A stretch of 53,436 nt of DNA from Asaia bogorensis (GTDB lineage Bacteria; Pseudomonadota; Alphaproteobacteria; Acetobacterales; Acetobacteraceae), in contig CALQTN020000026.1 of assembly GCA_943333505.2 (NCBI GenBank), positions 1-53,436 on the forward strand, in the 5' to 3' direction. The notes below the pieces were generated by a model. That model saw nothing but the letters and a program-made list of their open reading frames with translations. It ran no database searches and had not been told where the DNA came from. Positions 1 through 8,013 of the stretch are shown piece by piece (the stretch's first letter is position 1; each line of letters opens with the position of its first letter). Position numbers and translations under genes: made by a program.

Positions 1-305
1 TACCGTCGGCCTACGGCCTCCGTTCGTGCCGTCACCGGCCGCCGCATCGATCTGTCTCGGGAGCATGGGCATGACTCAGATGATCCTTCCGCGCCCTCAA
101 GTCTAAATTCCCGGGGGGTAAATGTCTCATCTTCATTGGCACGGAGGGTGGCGTCGAGCGCGGCTATGGCCTCGGTATTGTGGCGTCCGATTTGATTGGC
201 CGCGATCTGGCCGATCCCGGCAACCACGAGCATACCGAGCAGGCCCACTATCCCCAGAATTGCGACCTGACAACCGATACGACACCGCCCGAGTAACCTG
301 TTCAC
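1..305 (-). CDS. Partial chemoreceptor-like protein, N-terminus only (runs off the left edge)
   Basis: A GTG start at 305 is preceded by an AGGGA ribosome-binding site about nine bases upstream. It opens a frame that stays open to the window edge. The first ~60 residues have a short basic N-terminus, one hydrophobic membrane segment (AILGIVGLLGMLVVAG) and then an Ala/Glu-rich stretch ending RANEDE. This is how many methyl-accepting chemotaxis proteins begin, with a transmembrane helix followed by a periplasmic helical domain. From about position 118 toward 1 the translation turns into Arg/Ser-rich sequence that no longer looks like a receptor, so the gene may be interrupted by inserted DNA or truncated there. 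The receptor assignment rests only on the membrane start and its overall pattern. No signalling domain is visible. Confidence 0.4.
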   Translation of the reverse strand, partial: MNRLLGRCRIGCQVAILGIVGLLGMLVVAGIGQIAANQIGRHNTEAIAALDATLRANEDETFTPREFRLEGAEGSSESCPCSRDRSMRRPVTARTEAVGRR

Positions 306-383
306 GATATTTTTCCCTGATGAGACTGCTTGAAGCACCGTCGTCGCAAAGCCTTAAGATCGCGATAACGGCAGCAGCCTTCC

Positions 384-422
384 GGATCGCCAGACGATTT
401 TGAACATATCGTCAGGCGATCC
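384..422. promoter_or_regulatory. 15-bp near-perfect inverted repeat upstream of the receptor-like gene
   Basis: Arms 384-398 and 408-422 are complementary apart from one central mismatch, with a nine-base loop. The repeat lies about 80 bases upstream of the GTG start at 305. The position would suit an operator or a 5' leader hairpin. The rest of 306-817 holds no recognisable gene: a 12-codon ORF at 466-504 with a strong GGAGGG site, then sequence in which I see nothing coding, up to the end of the HddA gene. The function is unknown. Confidence 0.45.
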
Positions 423-817
423 CTTACTCCGGACTGGTTTTCAGCGTCGACGGAGGGATTTTTATATGACGCAAGGAACTGGGATCCAGGTCCGCGAGGC
501 GTAAGCCACGCGACCTCAACAAAGGCAGAACTCATTAGCTCTGAACTAAGATTCCCCCTGTCTCATTTTTCCTGGCATCTGAAACGCGCTGCGTTTGCCT
601 GAATGTTTGGCGAAAGAGAGCGGTGCAGTTCCAACGGGGAACTACACAAATCAATGTTTTCAATGTAACCGGCGATTACCCCGCGATGATGATGTGCGCG
701 TTGCTGATCCGTGACGATTGGATGATTTTGCCGGTCCGGGTTTTGGTCCCTATGGGCACGAAACCCAATTTCGCTTCAGGCTGGCGTGATTGTCGGGCTG
801 TCGCCCGCCCGTGTCAT

Positions 818-1855
818 TCACCCCTGAACAGTCCATCCTTCCGCCCCACGCATGGTGAAATGCACCGGCCCCGCCGTGCCGCCCGCCGCGTTCAGCGCCG
901 TAATCAAGGTCAACCGTTCCTCTGGCGGCACGATCAGCATCATGAAGCCGCCGCCGCCCGCGCCCGAGATTTTCCCGGCTATCGCGCCGTTTGCCATCGC
1001 GGTCTTGAACAGCGCTTCGATCAATTCCGTGCTGATCCCCGATGCGGTTTCCTTCTTGGCAATCCAGGATCGGTTGAGGATCGCCGCCATCGCCGGCACG
1101 TTGCCGCGCAGCAGCGCCTGCTTCATGTCGATCGCGTCTTGTTTAAGCCGATGCAGGCTGTCGGTCGCGGCATCCGCAACCGGCCCCATCCGGCGCTGCT
1201 GTTCCTCGATAATCTGTTCGGACCGCCGAGACACCCCGGTGAAGCAGGTCACCAGCGAAGCCTCAAGCTCGTTGATGAAAGCTTCCGGCACCCGCAACGG
1301 GTTTACGATCACCCGGTCATTGGCGAGGAATTCAATGAAGTTCGCCCCGCCAAACGCCGCCGCATACTGATCCTGCTTGCCGCCGGCGAGCTTAAGGTCG
1401 ATGCGCTCGATCTCATACGCCAGATGCGCCACGTCATACGGCCCCAGCGGCAAAGCCAGTAAGGTGCGGAATGCTTCCACCAATGCCACCACCAACGCTG
1501 ATGACGATCCCAGTCCGGATCCCGGCGGCGCGTCCACATAGGTGGTGATGGTCAAGGGCAGCATCTCGCCCCCGTTGAAATCGCGCATCATCCGCCGGTA
1601 GACCCCGCCATGAATGGCGAGCCGCGCCGCATTAGTCGCCGTGGCATCGAGCGCGAAACTCTCGGACACCCCAACGTCGCGCGCCACAAAATGCACCTGC
1701 AAGTCGGCGGCAGCGCTGATGAACGCGTGCGCGTAGCGGGCAATGGTGCAGTTCAGCACCGCCCCGCCAAACTGGTCGCAATAGGGACTGAGATCGGTGC
1801 CCCCGCCTGCGAGGCCAAGGCGGAGTGGCGCACGTGCGCGGGTTGTCGAGGGCAT
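818..1855 (-). CDS. hddA: D-glycero-D-manno-heptose 7-phosphate kinase-like GHMP kinase
   Basis: A 345-residue GHMP-family sugar kinase. The N-terminal LGLAGGGTDLSPY (about 13-25) is the sugar-binding signature of HddA-type and related fucokinase-like enzymes. The phosphate-binding PPGSGLGSSSA lies at 110-120, and motif 3 GKISGAGGGG at 294-303. HddA phosphorylates D-glycero-D-manno-heptose 7-phosphate at C1 on the way to GDP-heptose for cell-surface glycans. The gene starts 15 bases after the stop of the upstream guanylyltransferase-phosphatase fusion, so the two are almost certainly co-transcribed and cover three of the four pathway steps. A GmhA isomerase is not in the window. Family confidence is high. 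The exact sugar is inferred from the neighbour. Confidence 0.85.
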   Translation of the reverse strand: MPSTTRARAPLRLGLAGGGTDLSPYCDQFGGAVLNCTIARYAHAFISAAADLQVHFVARDVGVSESFALDATATNAARLAIHGGVYRRMMRDFNGGEMLPLTITTYVDAPPGSGLGSSSALVVALVEAFRTLLALPLGPYDVAHLAYEIERIDLKLAGGKQDQYAAAFGGANFIEFLANDRVIVNPLRVPEAFINELEASLVTCFTGVSRRSEQIIEEQQRRMGPVADAATDSLHRLKQDAIDMKQALLRGNVPAMAAILNRSWIAKKETASGISTELIEALFKTAMANGAIAGKISGAGGGGFMMLIVPPEERLTLITALNAAGGTAGPVHFTMRGAEGWTVQG

Positions 1856-1870
1856 CGTCGGTTCCTGTTT

Positions 1871-3097
1871 CTAGATGGCGCGCTGGAGCAACGGCGCCAC
1901 GAAATCCGCCAGATTGCCACCGTCGAAACGATAGCCCGGCATTCCGGCGGCGGCGGCGGCGGCGATGTCGGTCGGTTGATCGCCAATCAGAATGCAGCGT
2001 GCCGGGTCGAGCCGCCAGGCATGCAGCAGATCCAGCAGCATCCCTGGCCTGGGCTTGCGCCAGTCGCTGTCGCCGCGAAACGCCGCCACCATTGCGTTGG
2101 GGTGATGCGGCGCGATGCGAACATCGTCAATGGTGCCGCCGCTTTGGCGCACCAGATCGCCGACCCAGCCATGCAGGTCCTCAACCGCTGTCACATCGTA
2201 ATAGCCGCGCGCGATGCCGGACTGGTTGGTCACGATAAACACATGCCATCCGGCAGCGGTCGCCATCTGGATCGCGTCCAGCGCCCCGGCGACAAACTCC
2301 CAACGGCGGCGCGATCCAACCCAGCCATAATCGATGTTGATGGTGCCATCACGGTCGAGAAACAACGCCCGCCGCATCAGCACGGCTGGAAGCTCCCGAT
2401 CGGCGCGCGCCAGATCGTCGGGGATGCCGATATCGATGAAATACCCGGCGCCGATCGTCGCCCGCACTTTCCCCGTTTGCGCCAGACGCGGCAGCACATC
2501 GCGTTCGAGCGAGCAGATTTCGCTGGTTTCCGCTACAATCCGTCGATCCAGTAGATAAATCCCCGCATTGATCAGCCCCGGCGCCGCCGCGCCGCGCTCG
2601 GCGAAATCGGTCACCACGTCATCATCCAGCGTCACCAGCCCAAACCGCGAGGTATCGGCCACTGCGCGCACCGTCATCCTGGCAAGCACCTCGGGCCCAT
2701 CGACGGCACCGTCGGCGAGCAGGGCGGCGAGATTGGTATCAAAGAACGAGTCGCCATTGCACAGCAAAAACCGCTCATCAAGCACGTCGCGGGCGTGGAA
2801 CAACGCCCCACCAGTGCCGGCGCGGAACGGTTCCTCGGAGAAACGGATCGCCAGCTTGCGCGGCAGGTCGGCGGTGATGGTTTCAACAATTTCGCGTAGC
2901 CGGTCCGAAAGATGCCCGCACAGAAACAGGATTTCATCCACCCCAAAGCGCGAGATTTCCTGCATCTGCCACGCCAGGAACGCCCGCCCGCCAATCGGCA
3001 GGGCAGGCTTGGGGGTTCCGGCGGAAATCGCGCCGAGCCTGGTGGCAAGTCCACCGGCCAGGATGGCGCATTGCCGAACGGTCGCTGGTTGCGCCAT
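1871..3097 (-). CDS. Fused heptose 1-phosphate nucleotidyltransferase (HddC-like) and heptose bisphosphate phosphatase (GmhB-like)
   Basis: A 408-residue two-domain protein. Residues 1 to about 236 are a sugar-nucleotidyltransferase: AGGLATRL near 14-21, then TPKPALPI, and a metal-binding CNGDSFFD. Residues 241-408 are a HAD-IIIA phosphatase with LFLDRDGTIN (nucleophile Asp248, acid Asp250), TNQSGIARG, RKPRPGM and GDQPTD. In the GDP-heptose pathway GmhB removes the C7 phosphate and HddC then transfers GMP, so the fusion joins consecutive steps. The GmhB half keeps PHHPN but lacks the cysteines that bind structural zinc in the E. coli enzyme: Ala stands before PHH, and SDW replaces the CxC before RKP. 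The start at 3097 is chosen because the open frame upstream is only a shadow of the divergent gene. The NDP specificity (GDP or ADP) is not proven. Confidence 0.85.
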   Translation of the reverse strand: MAQPATVRQCAILAGGLATRLGAISAGTPKPALPIGGRAFLAWQMQEISRFGVDEILFLCGHLSDRLREIVETITADLPRKLAIRFSEEPFRAGTGGALFHARDVLDERFLLCNGDSFFDTNLAALLADGAVDGPEVLARMTVRAVADTSRFGLVTLDDDVVTDFAERGAAAPGLINAGIYLLDRRIVAETSEICSLERDVLPRLAQTGKVRATIGAGYFIDIGIPDDLARADRELPAVLMRRALFLDRDGTINIDYGWVGSRRRWEFVAGALDAIQMATAAGWHVFIVTNQSGIARGYYDVTAVEDLHGWVGDLVRQSGGTIDDVRIAPHHPNAMVAAFRGDSDWRKPRPGMLLDLLHAWRLDPARCILIGDQPTDIAAAAAAGMPGYRFDGGNLADFVAPLLQRAI

Positions 3098-3265
3098 CAG
3101 ATGGTCCCTTGTCGCTCGCCAAAAATGGCCACGCAAAGTCTTTTTAGCCGCCTTCACCGCGGTCGCAAAGAGGCGCGTGGGGTTGAAGGCCGCGGCTTTT
3201 GGGTGCTCTATCCGTCGCAACGAGAACCGCCATCTGCGCCGCGCGCGCGCCCGAGGATTTGTTGA

Positions 3266-4465
3266 ATGACCTTGAATAGCTTTGACCTGCCGCTCGACAT
3301 GCTGCGCAACCGGCAGAACATCAAATGGACCAAATATGGCCGCGACGTGCTGCCGGCCTGGGTGGCGGAAATGGATTTTGCCATCGCCCACCCGATCCGC
3401 CGCGCGCTGGAACGCATCACAGCCGATCAGGATTATGGCTATTCCGGCCGCCCTGGCCATGGCGGCGATGTCTATCTCGCCACCGCCTTCCAGGCGCGGA
3501 TGAAAAATCGCTTTGCCTGGGACATCGATCCCGATCTGGTGCAACCTGTGTCCGACCTTGTGCAGGCCATGTTTTCTGTGGTCCTGGCGCTGTCCGACCC
3601 TGGTGACGGCGTGATCCTGCCCTTGCCCGCCTATCCGCCGTTTCACATGACGATCAACGACACCGGGCGAACCATGCTGGCCGTGCCACTGCGCGACGAC
3701 GGCACAAGTGCTGCGCTCGACATGGACGTGTTCGCCCGCCAGGCGGCGGCGCCGGGCTGCAAGATCATCCTGCTGTGCAACCCGCAAAACCCGACCGGGC
3801 GGGTGTTCAGCCACGATGAACTCGCCGGCATCGGCCGCCTTGCCGTGGCCCATGACCTGATCATCCTGTCCGACGAAATTCACGCCGACCTGATCTTTGA
3901 TGACGCACGCCATATCCCGATCGCCTCCATCAGCCCGGAGATCGCGGCCCGCACCATCACGATCACGTCGGCCACCAAAAGCTTCAATATTCCCGGCCTG
4001 CGCTGCGGGGTGATGCATTTTGGCAGCGCCGCACTCCGGGCGCGTTTTCACCAGCGCGTCCATCACCGCGTTCTCGGTGGCCCCGGCATCACCGGCATCG
4101 ATGCCACGGTTGCCGCCTGGACCGATGGCCAGCCCTGGCTTGACGAGGTCACCGCGCATCTCCAGGCGATGCGCAACAAGGTGTTCGCGACCATCGCGTC
4201 GGAAATGCCGCAAATCCGTGCCCGCGCGCCAGAGGCCACGTATCTGGCCTGGCTCGATTGCTCTGCCTTGCCAATGGCCGGCAGCGCGTTCGATTTTTTC
4301 CACGACCGCGCCAAGGTCGCGTTTAATCCGGGGGAGGCGTTCGAGCCGGGCGCGACGAAATTCGTGCGCTTCAATTTCGCAACGTCTGAGCGGATCATCG
4401 ATCAGATTCTCGGTCGCATGGTGGATGCGGTAAAACAGTCCAACGCCGTCCGACCGCGGTCCTGA
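3266..4465 (+). CDS. PatB/MalY-type PLP-dependent C-S lyase (cystathionine beta-lyase-like aminotransferase fold)
   Basis: A 399-residue fold-type I PLP enzyme of the MalY/PatB group. It opens with the group's usual KWTKYGRDVLPAWVAEMDF. It also has LCNPQNPTGRVF, the PLP-anchoring SDEIHADL, and the Schiff-base lysine in TSATKSFNIPG (Lys238). Members cleave C-S bonds of cystathionine or cysteine conjugates and yield pyruvate, ammonia and a thiol. Some also act as aminotransferases or as regulators. It is divergent from the heptose genes, with a 168-base spacer that probably holds promoters for both. The glycosyltransferase downstream starts 22 bases after its stop, so the two may be co-transcribed, although a shared function is not obvious. 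Confidence 0.85.
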   Translation: MTLNSFDLPLDMLRNRQNIKWTKYGRDVLPAWVAEMDFAIAHPIRRALERITADQDYGYSGRPGHGGDVYLATAFQARMKNRFAWDIDPDLVQPVSDLVQAMFSVVLALSDPGDGVILPLPAYPPFHMTINDTGRTMLAVPLRDDGTSAALDMDVFARQAAAPGCKIILLCNPQNPTGRVFSHDELAGIGRLAVAHDLIILSDEIHADLIFDDARHIPIASISPEIAARTITITSATKSFNIPGLRCGVMHFGSAALRARFHQRVHHRVLGGPGITGIDATVAAWTDGQPWLDEVTAHLQAMRNKVFATIASEMPQIRARAPEATYLAWLDCSALPMAGSAFDFFHDRAKVAFNPGEAFEPGATKFVRFNFATSERIIDQILGRMVDAVKQSNAVRPRS

Positions 4466-4487
4466 TCACCCGGACGAGGTTTGTCGC

Positions 4488-5660
4488 ATGCGTATCCTCT
4501 ACAGCCATCGGATCCAGTCCCGCGACGGGCAAAGTGTGCATGTCGAAGAACTGATCCACGCCTTTCGCGCCGCAGGGCACGAGGTGATGGTCGTCGGGCC
4601 GGGGGTCTACCAGACATCGGAATTCGGCGGCGAGAGCAGTCTCGTCGCCACCATCCGCCGCTTTCTACCCGGCTTTGCGCAAGAACTGGCGGAACTGGCT
4701 TATAACCTGCCCGCCACCTTGCGCCTGCTGCGCGCCTATCGCGCGTTTCAGCCCGATTTTATCTATGAGCGATACAATCTCTATTTCCTCGCCGGTTCGC
4801 TGCTGGCGCGCTGGTACAAGGTGCCGTTGTTCATGGAAGTGAACTCGCCACTGGCGGACGAACGCGCCAAGTTCGGCGGCCTGAAGCTGCGTCGCCTGGC
4901 GCGCGCGGTGGAAAACGTCACCTGGCAATCCGCGACCCGCGCCTTACCAGTGACCCAGGTCCTGGGCGACATCATGATCGGCTGCGGTGTGTCGGCGGAC
5001 CGCATCCGGGTGGTGCCGAACGGGATCGTGCTGGACCGGTTTCCCCCGCGGCCGGTGCGTGGCGACGATCAAGCGCCGATCGTGCTGGGCTTTGTCGGTT
5101 TCGTACGGGACTGGCATGGCCTGGACATGGTCATCGCCGCTTTGGCCGCAGACGCGGACAGCCAGAACGTGTCGCTTGCGATCGTGGGCGATGGTCCGGC
5201 GCGCGCGCAGCTTGAGGACCAGGCCCGCACCCTCGGCATCGCCCATCGGGTGCGGTTTTCCGGGCTGGTGCCGCAGGATCAGGTCGCCGGGCGGGTGATG
5301 GAATTCGATATCGCGCTGCAGCCGGGTGTGACGCCCTCCGCCTCGCCGCTGAAGATTTTCGATTACATGGCGGCAGGCTGCGCCATTGTCGCCCCCGATC
5401 AACCCAATATCCGCGAAATTCTGACCCACGACCACACGGCTTTGCTGTTCGACCCTGACGCGCCCGAGCAGCGCTGGACCGCTATCCAACGCCTGATCCG
5501 CGATCCTGGGCTGCGCCGCCGCCTTGGCGCGGCGGCCCGCGCCGAACTCGACCGTCGTGACTACACCTGGTCGGGCAACGCATCCCGTATCGTCGGCTGG
5601 GCGGAGGAACTGGTCGCCGCCAAAATCGCCGCGCGCAAAACCTCGACGCTACCGATGTGA
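4488..5660 (+). CDS. Glycosyltransferase family 4 protein
   Basis: A 390-residue GT-B glycosyltransferase. The N-terminal half starts MRILYSHRIQSRDGQSVHVE, and the linker VPNGIVLDRFPP leads into the nucleotide-sugar half. LGFVGFVRDWHG, the GDGPARAQLE loop and PSASPLKIFDYMAAG carry the usual GT4 EX7E-type region (here K-x-F-D-Y-M). Such enzymes are retaining transferases that add a sugar from an NDP-sugar to a membrane-associated glycan. A GAGG site lies nine bases before the ATG. The last 100 bases overlap the convergent DUF2783 gene tail to tail. Donor and acceptor are unknown. The nearby heptose genes make a surface-glycan role plausible. Confidence 0.85.
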   Translation: MRILYSHRIQSRDGQSVHVEELIHAFRAAGHEVMVVGPGVYQTSEFGGESSLVATIRRFLPGFAQELAELAYNLPATLRLLRAYRAFQPDFIYERYNLYFLAGSLLARWYKVPLFMEVNSPLADERAKFGGLKLRRLARAVENVTWQSATRALPVTQVLGDIMIGCGVSADRIRVVPNGIVLDRFPPRPVRGDDQAPIVLGFVGFVRDWHGLDMVIAALAADADSQNVSLAIVGDGPARAQLEDQARTLGIAHRVRFSGLVPQDQVAGRVMEFDIALQPGVTPSASPLKIFDYMAAGCAIVAPDQPNIREILTHDHTALLFDPDAPEQRWTAIQRLIRDPGLRRRLGAAARAELDRRDYTWSGNASRIVGWAEELVAAKIAARKTSTLPM

Positions 5661-5794
5661 TTGGCCAATAGTAGGACCAATTTGGCGTCGAGACTGCGCG
5701 ATGCTTCAGGCGATAAGTCACGATGCGCATCGATCAATGCGGCGAAGGCGCCGTCGGGATCGTCAAGATTGGCGTTTGTGATCAATGTCATCAT
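5561..5794 (-). CDS. DUF2783 family small protein
   Basis: A 77-residue protein opening MMTLITNANLDDPDGAF, then ALIDAHRDLSPEASRSLDA and KLVLLLANHIG. This matches my memory of the DUF2783 family, small proteins usually encoded next to an FAD monooxygenase and a metallo-beta-lactamase-fold protein. That is the arrangement here. Its start overlaps the stop of the monooxygenase gene (ATGATGA), so it is translationally coupled. The 3' end overlaps the convergent glycosyltransferase gene by 100 bases, so its last ~33 codons are under double coding constraint and the tail may be an extension. The function is unknown. Confidence 0.75.
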   Translation of the reverse strand: MMTLITNANLDDPDGAFAALIDAHRDLSPEASRSLDAKLVLLLANHIGSVEVLRAAILAATSSSAQPTIRDALPDQV

Positions 5795-7320
5795 GCCCCC
5801 AATGCCGTCAGACAGGCCGCCGCCACCAGATCGGGATCGTAGTGCCGCCAGCGTCCGGCAACATGCCCGTCCGGCCGGAACAGGACCGTGGTCCCAGCCG
5901 TCGCGTCGTAGCGCGCTGCCGCTATCCCGGTCGGCGCGACAAACAGATGCGGGTTTCCATCCGGGGCGGCAAAGCGCAGCACGGTGAACCCGAGGTTCAA
6001 CTGGTCGAGCAGCCAGCCGCCCGCCACCGGCGCATCTTCCGCTACCGCCCCTGGCGGCACGCCCCCGGTCCAGGCATTGCTGTCCGGCGTGTTGAGGGGC
6101 GACCCCGCCAGCACTGCCGGGCGCGACAGCCGGCCGGAATTGACCAGGGCGCGGGCGAACGGAAAATGCGCCGACAGGTCAAGCGCTGCGTCGCGATAGG
6201 CCCGCGCGGCAGCCGATTTCGGCGCGATGAATTCGGTACTGCGGACCGAATGGCGGATGTTTTCGTCGCTCGCCGGGATGCGTTCGGCGTCGTAGCTGTC
6301 GAGCAGGGTTTCAGGCGCCAGACCGCGCTGTACCGCATCGAGCTTCCAGGCCAGGTTATCGGCGTCCTGCACCCCGGAATTGCCCCCCCTGGCGCCGAAC
6401 GGGCTGACCTGATGGGCGGCATCCCCGAGGAACAGCACCTTGCCGTGGCGGAACCGATTCAATCGGCGGCAGCGGAAGCTGTAGATGCTGACCCATTCGA
6501 GGTTGAAGACCGCATCCGGCCCCAGCATCGCCGCGACCCGTGCCCGCACCCGGTCGGGGTCACGTTCCAACGCGGCATCGGCATCCGCGCCAAGTTGGAA
6601 ATCGATCCGCCAGACTTTGTCGGCCTGGCGGTGCAGCAACACCGACCCGCCGGGATGAAACTCAGGCTCGAACCAGAACCAGCGCTCGGGCGGGAAATCG
6701 GCTTCCATGGTGACGTCAGCGATCAGGAAGCGGTCCGGAAACTGGGTGCCGGTGAACGGCAGGCCCATGGTGCGGCGCACGAAACTCCGCGTACCATCGG
6801 CGGCGAGTATCCAGTCGGCCCGCAGATCATAGGCCCCGTGCGGGGTATCGACGGATACCAGGCCATCATCGGGGCTAAGCCCGCAAACCGCGTGCTTCCA
6901 GCGCAAATCAATCAATCCGGTCGCATTGCAGGCATCCACCAGTAGCGCTTCGAGGTGATATTGCTGCAAATTGACGAAGGCGGGGAAGCGGTGCCCGGCT
7001 TCGGCCTGCAAATCGAAATCGTAAACCTGCTTTGCGCCGAAAAACACCCGGCCGCGATTCCAGGTAACCCCTTTGGCCAGCACCGCCGCGCCCAAGCCAA
7101 GGCGCGCAAAAATCTCCAGGCTGCGCTTGGCATGGCAGATCGCCCGGCTACCGACGCTCACCGTGTCATCGTCATCCAGCACCACCACTTTTTGCCCACG
7201 CCGAGCCAGGTCGAGCGCCACTGTCAGCCCGACCATGCCGGCGCCCACCACCACGATCGGGTGGTCGCGCAATGCCATCGGCGGCAGTGGCGATTGGAAG
7301 CGTGGGGCGATATAGGCCAT
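5791..7320 (-). CDS. FAD-dependent monooxygenase (aromatic hydroxylase family)
   Basis: A 509-residue flavoprotein hydroxylase of the PHBH/MhpA type. The dinucleotide-binding VVVGAGMVGL lies at about 23-32, a DG motif in LAADGTRSFVRR, and the second FAD motif in GDAAHQVSPFGARGGNSG. A C-terminal thioredoxin-like domain, as in phenol or 3-hydroxyphenylpropionate hydroxylases, ends the protein. It would use NAD(P)H and O2 to hydroxylate an aromatic or similar compound. ATG 7320 is chosen because it lies just after the end of the upstream metallo-beta-lactamase pseudogene and gives a normal N-terminus. Met15 is an alternative. Neighbours are DUF2783 downstream (overlapping) and the broken hydrolase upstream. 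The substrate is unknown. Confidence 0.85.
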   Translation of the reverse strand: MAYIAPRFQSPLPPMALRDHPIVVVGAGMVGLTVALDLARRGQKVVVLDDDDTVSVGSRAICHAKRSLEIFARLGLGAAVLAKGVTWNRGRVFFGAKQVYDFDLQAEAGHRFPAFVNLQQYHLEALLVDACNATGLIDLRWKHAVCGLSPDDGLVSVDTPHGAYDLRADWILAADGTRSFVRRTMGLPFTGTQFPDRFLIADVTMEADFPPERWFWFEPEFHPGGSVLLHRQADKVWRIDFQLGADADAALERDPDRVRARVAAMLGPDAVFNLEWVSIYSFRCRRLNRFRHGKVLFLGDAAHQVSPFGARGGNSGVQDADNLAWKLDAVQRGLAPETLLDSYDAERIPASDENIRHSVRSTEFIAPKSAAARAYRDAALDLSAHFPFARALVNSGRLSRPAVLAGSPLNTPDSNAWTGGVPPGAVAEDAPVAGGWLLDQLNLGFTVLRFAAPDGNPHLFVAPTGIAAARYDATAGTTVLFRPDGHVAGRWRHYDPDLVAAACLTALGA

Positions 7321-7324
7321 CGTG

Positions 7325-7906
7325 TTAGCGGGCGATTTCGCCGTCGGTCGCGGCCTTGCCCTCCAGGCTGCGCCACATCCCAACATCGCGTTCGGCGGTC
7401 CAGATGCGCGGGTGATCGATGCCTGAGGCCTCGTCATAGGCGCGCGAGACATTGAACGGCATGCAATGGTCGAAAATCACCCAGTGGCCGAAAGCGGGTC
7501 GCATTGCCGCCAAAACCTCGAGATAAAGTTCGCCCAGCGGCACGCGCCTGGCGATTCTTGCCTTGACCAGCCGGAACAGGGTGGTGGCAAACGCCTCGGT
7601 GCCATCCAGACCTTCTCGCACGTCCCCGGCGTTCAACAAGGCCCGACCGCGGCCCGGCACCATTTTCTCGGGCCCAACTCGCGCAGCCGCTGCAAGGTCG
7701 CCGGCCAGTCGGCGAAATGCGCGTCGCCGCAATAAGGCGTCGCACCGAATTCGACGATATCGCTGGCAAACAGCACTTTTTCGTCCGCCATCCACACAGC
7801 CGTGTCGCCGGCGGTGTGCGACCGCCCGACATGGACCACCCTGGCCAAGCTCATCGAAGGAAACGATTTTTTCGGCGAGATCGTTGATTGAGGCGAATCC
7901 CGACAT
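7325..7906 (-). pseudogene. Metallo-beta-lactamase-fold hydrolase pseudogene (internal deletion and frameshift)
   Basis: Parts of one metallo-beta-lactamase-fold protein can be read in two frames. An N-terminus beginning MSGFASINDLAEKIVSF starts at 7906. The frame then changes, and a middle part with HVGRSHTAGDTAVWMADEKV and DIVEFGATPYCGDAHFADWP is readable at about 7845-7670. The frame changes again near 7669-7675, where GPEKMVPGRG reads only if one base is added, and the C-terminus with WVIFDHCMPFNVSRAYDEA ends at 7325. The segment expected between N-terminus and middle, including the first metal-binding HxHxDH region, is absent (about 100 residues by comparison with remembered family members). 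This combination cannot give an active enzyme. The downstream flavin monooxygenase remains intact. Confidence 0.8.
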
Positions 7907-8013
7907 TTCCTGCTCCCATGGTACCAATGCGCTTTGCGCTTGCGCGGCTCAAACGGGCTTCTACCATAGCGCTCAGGGACGCGAACCCACCGAAACAAGA
8001 CATGGAGAAAATC

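Noticed and set aside
623-1462. 279-codon plus-strand ORF in front of and across hddA
   Set aside because: It lies antisense to the kinase for most of its length and the first part resembles nothing known to me.
3098-4303. Upstream extension of the minus-strand heptose-enzyme frame into an 810-codon ORF
   Set aside because: The extra part lies antisense to the PLP-lyase gene and has no family features; the enzyme's natural start is Met at 3097.
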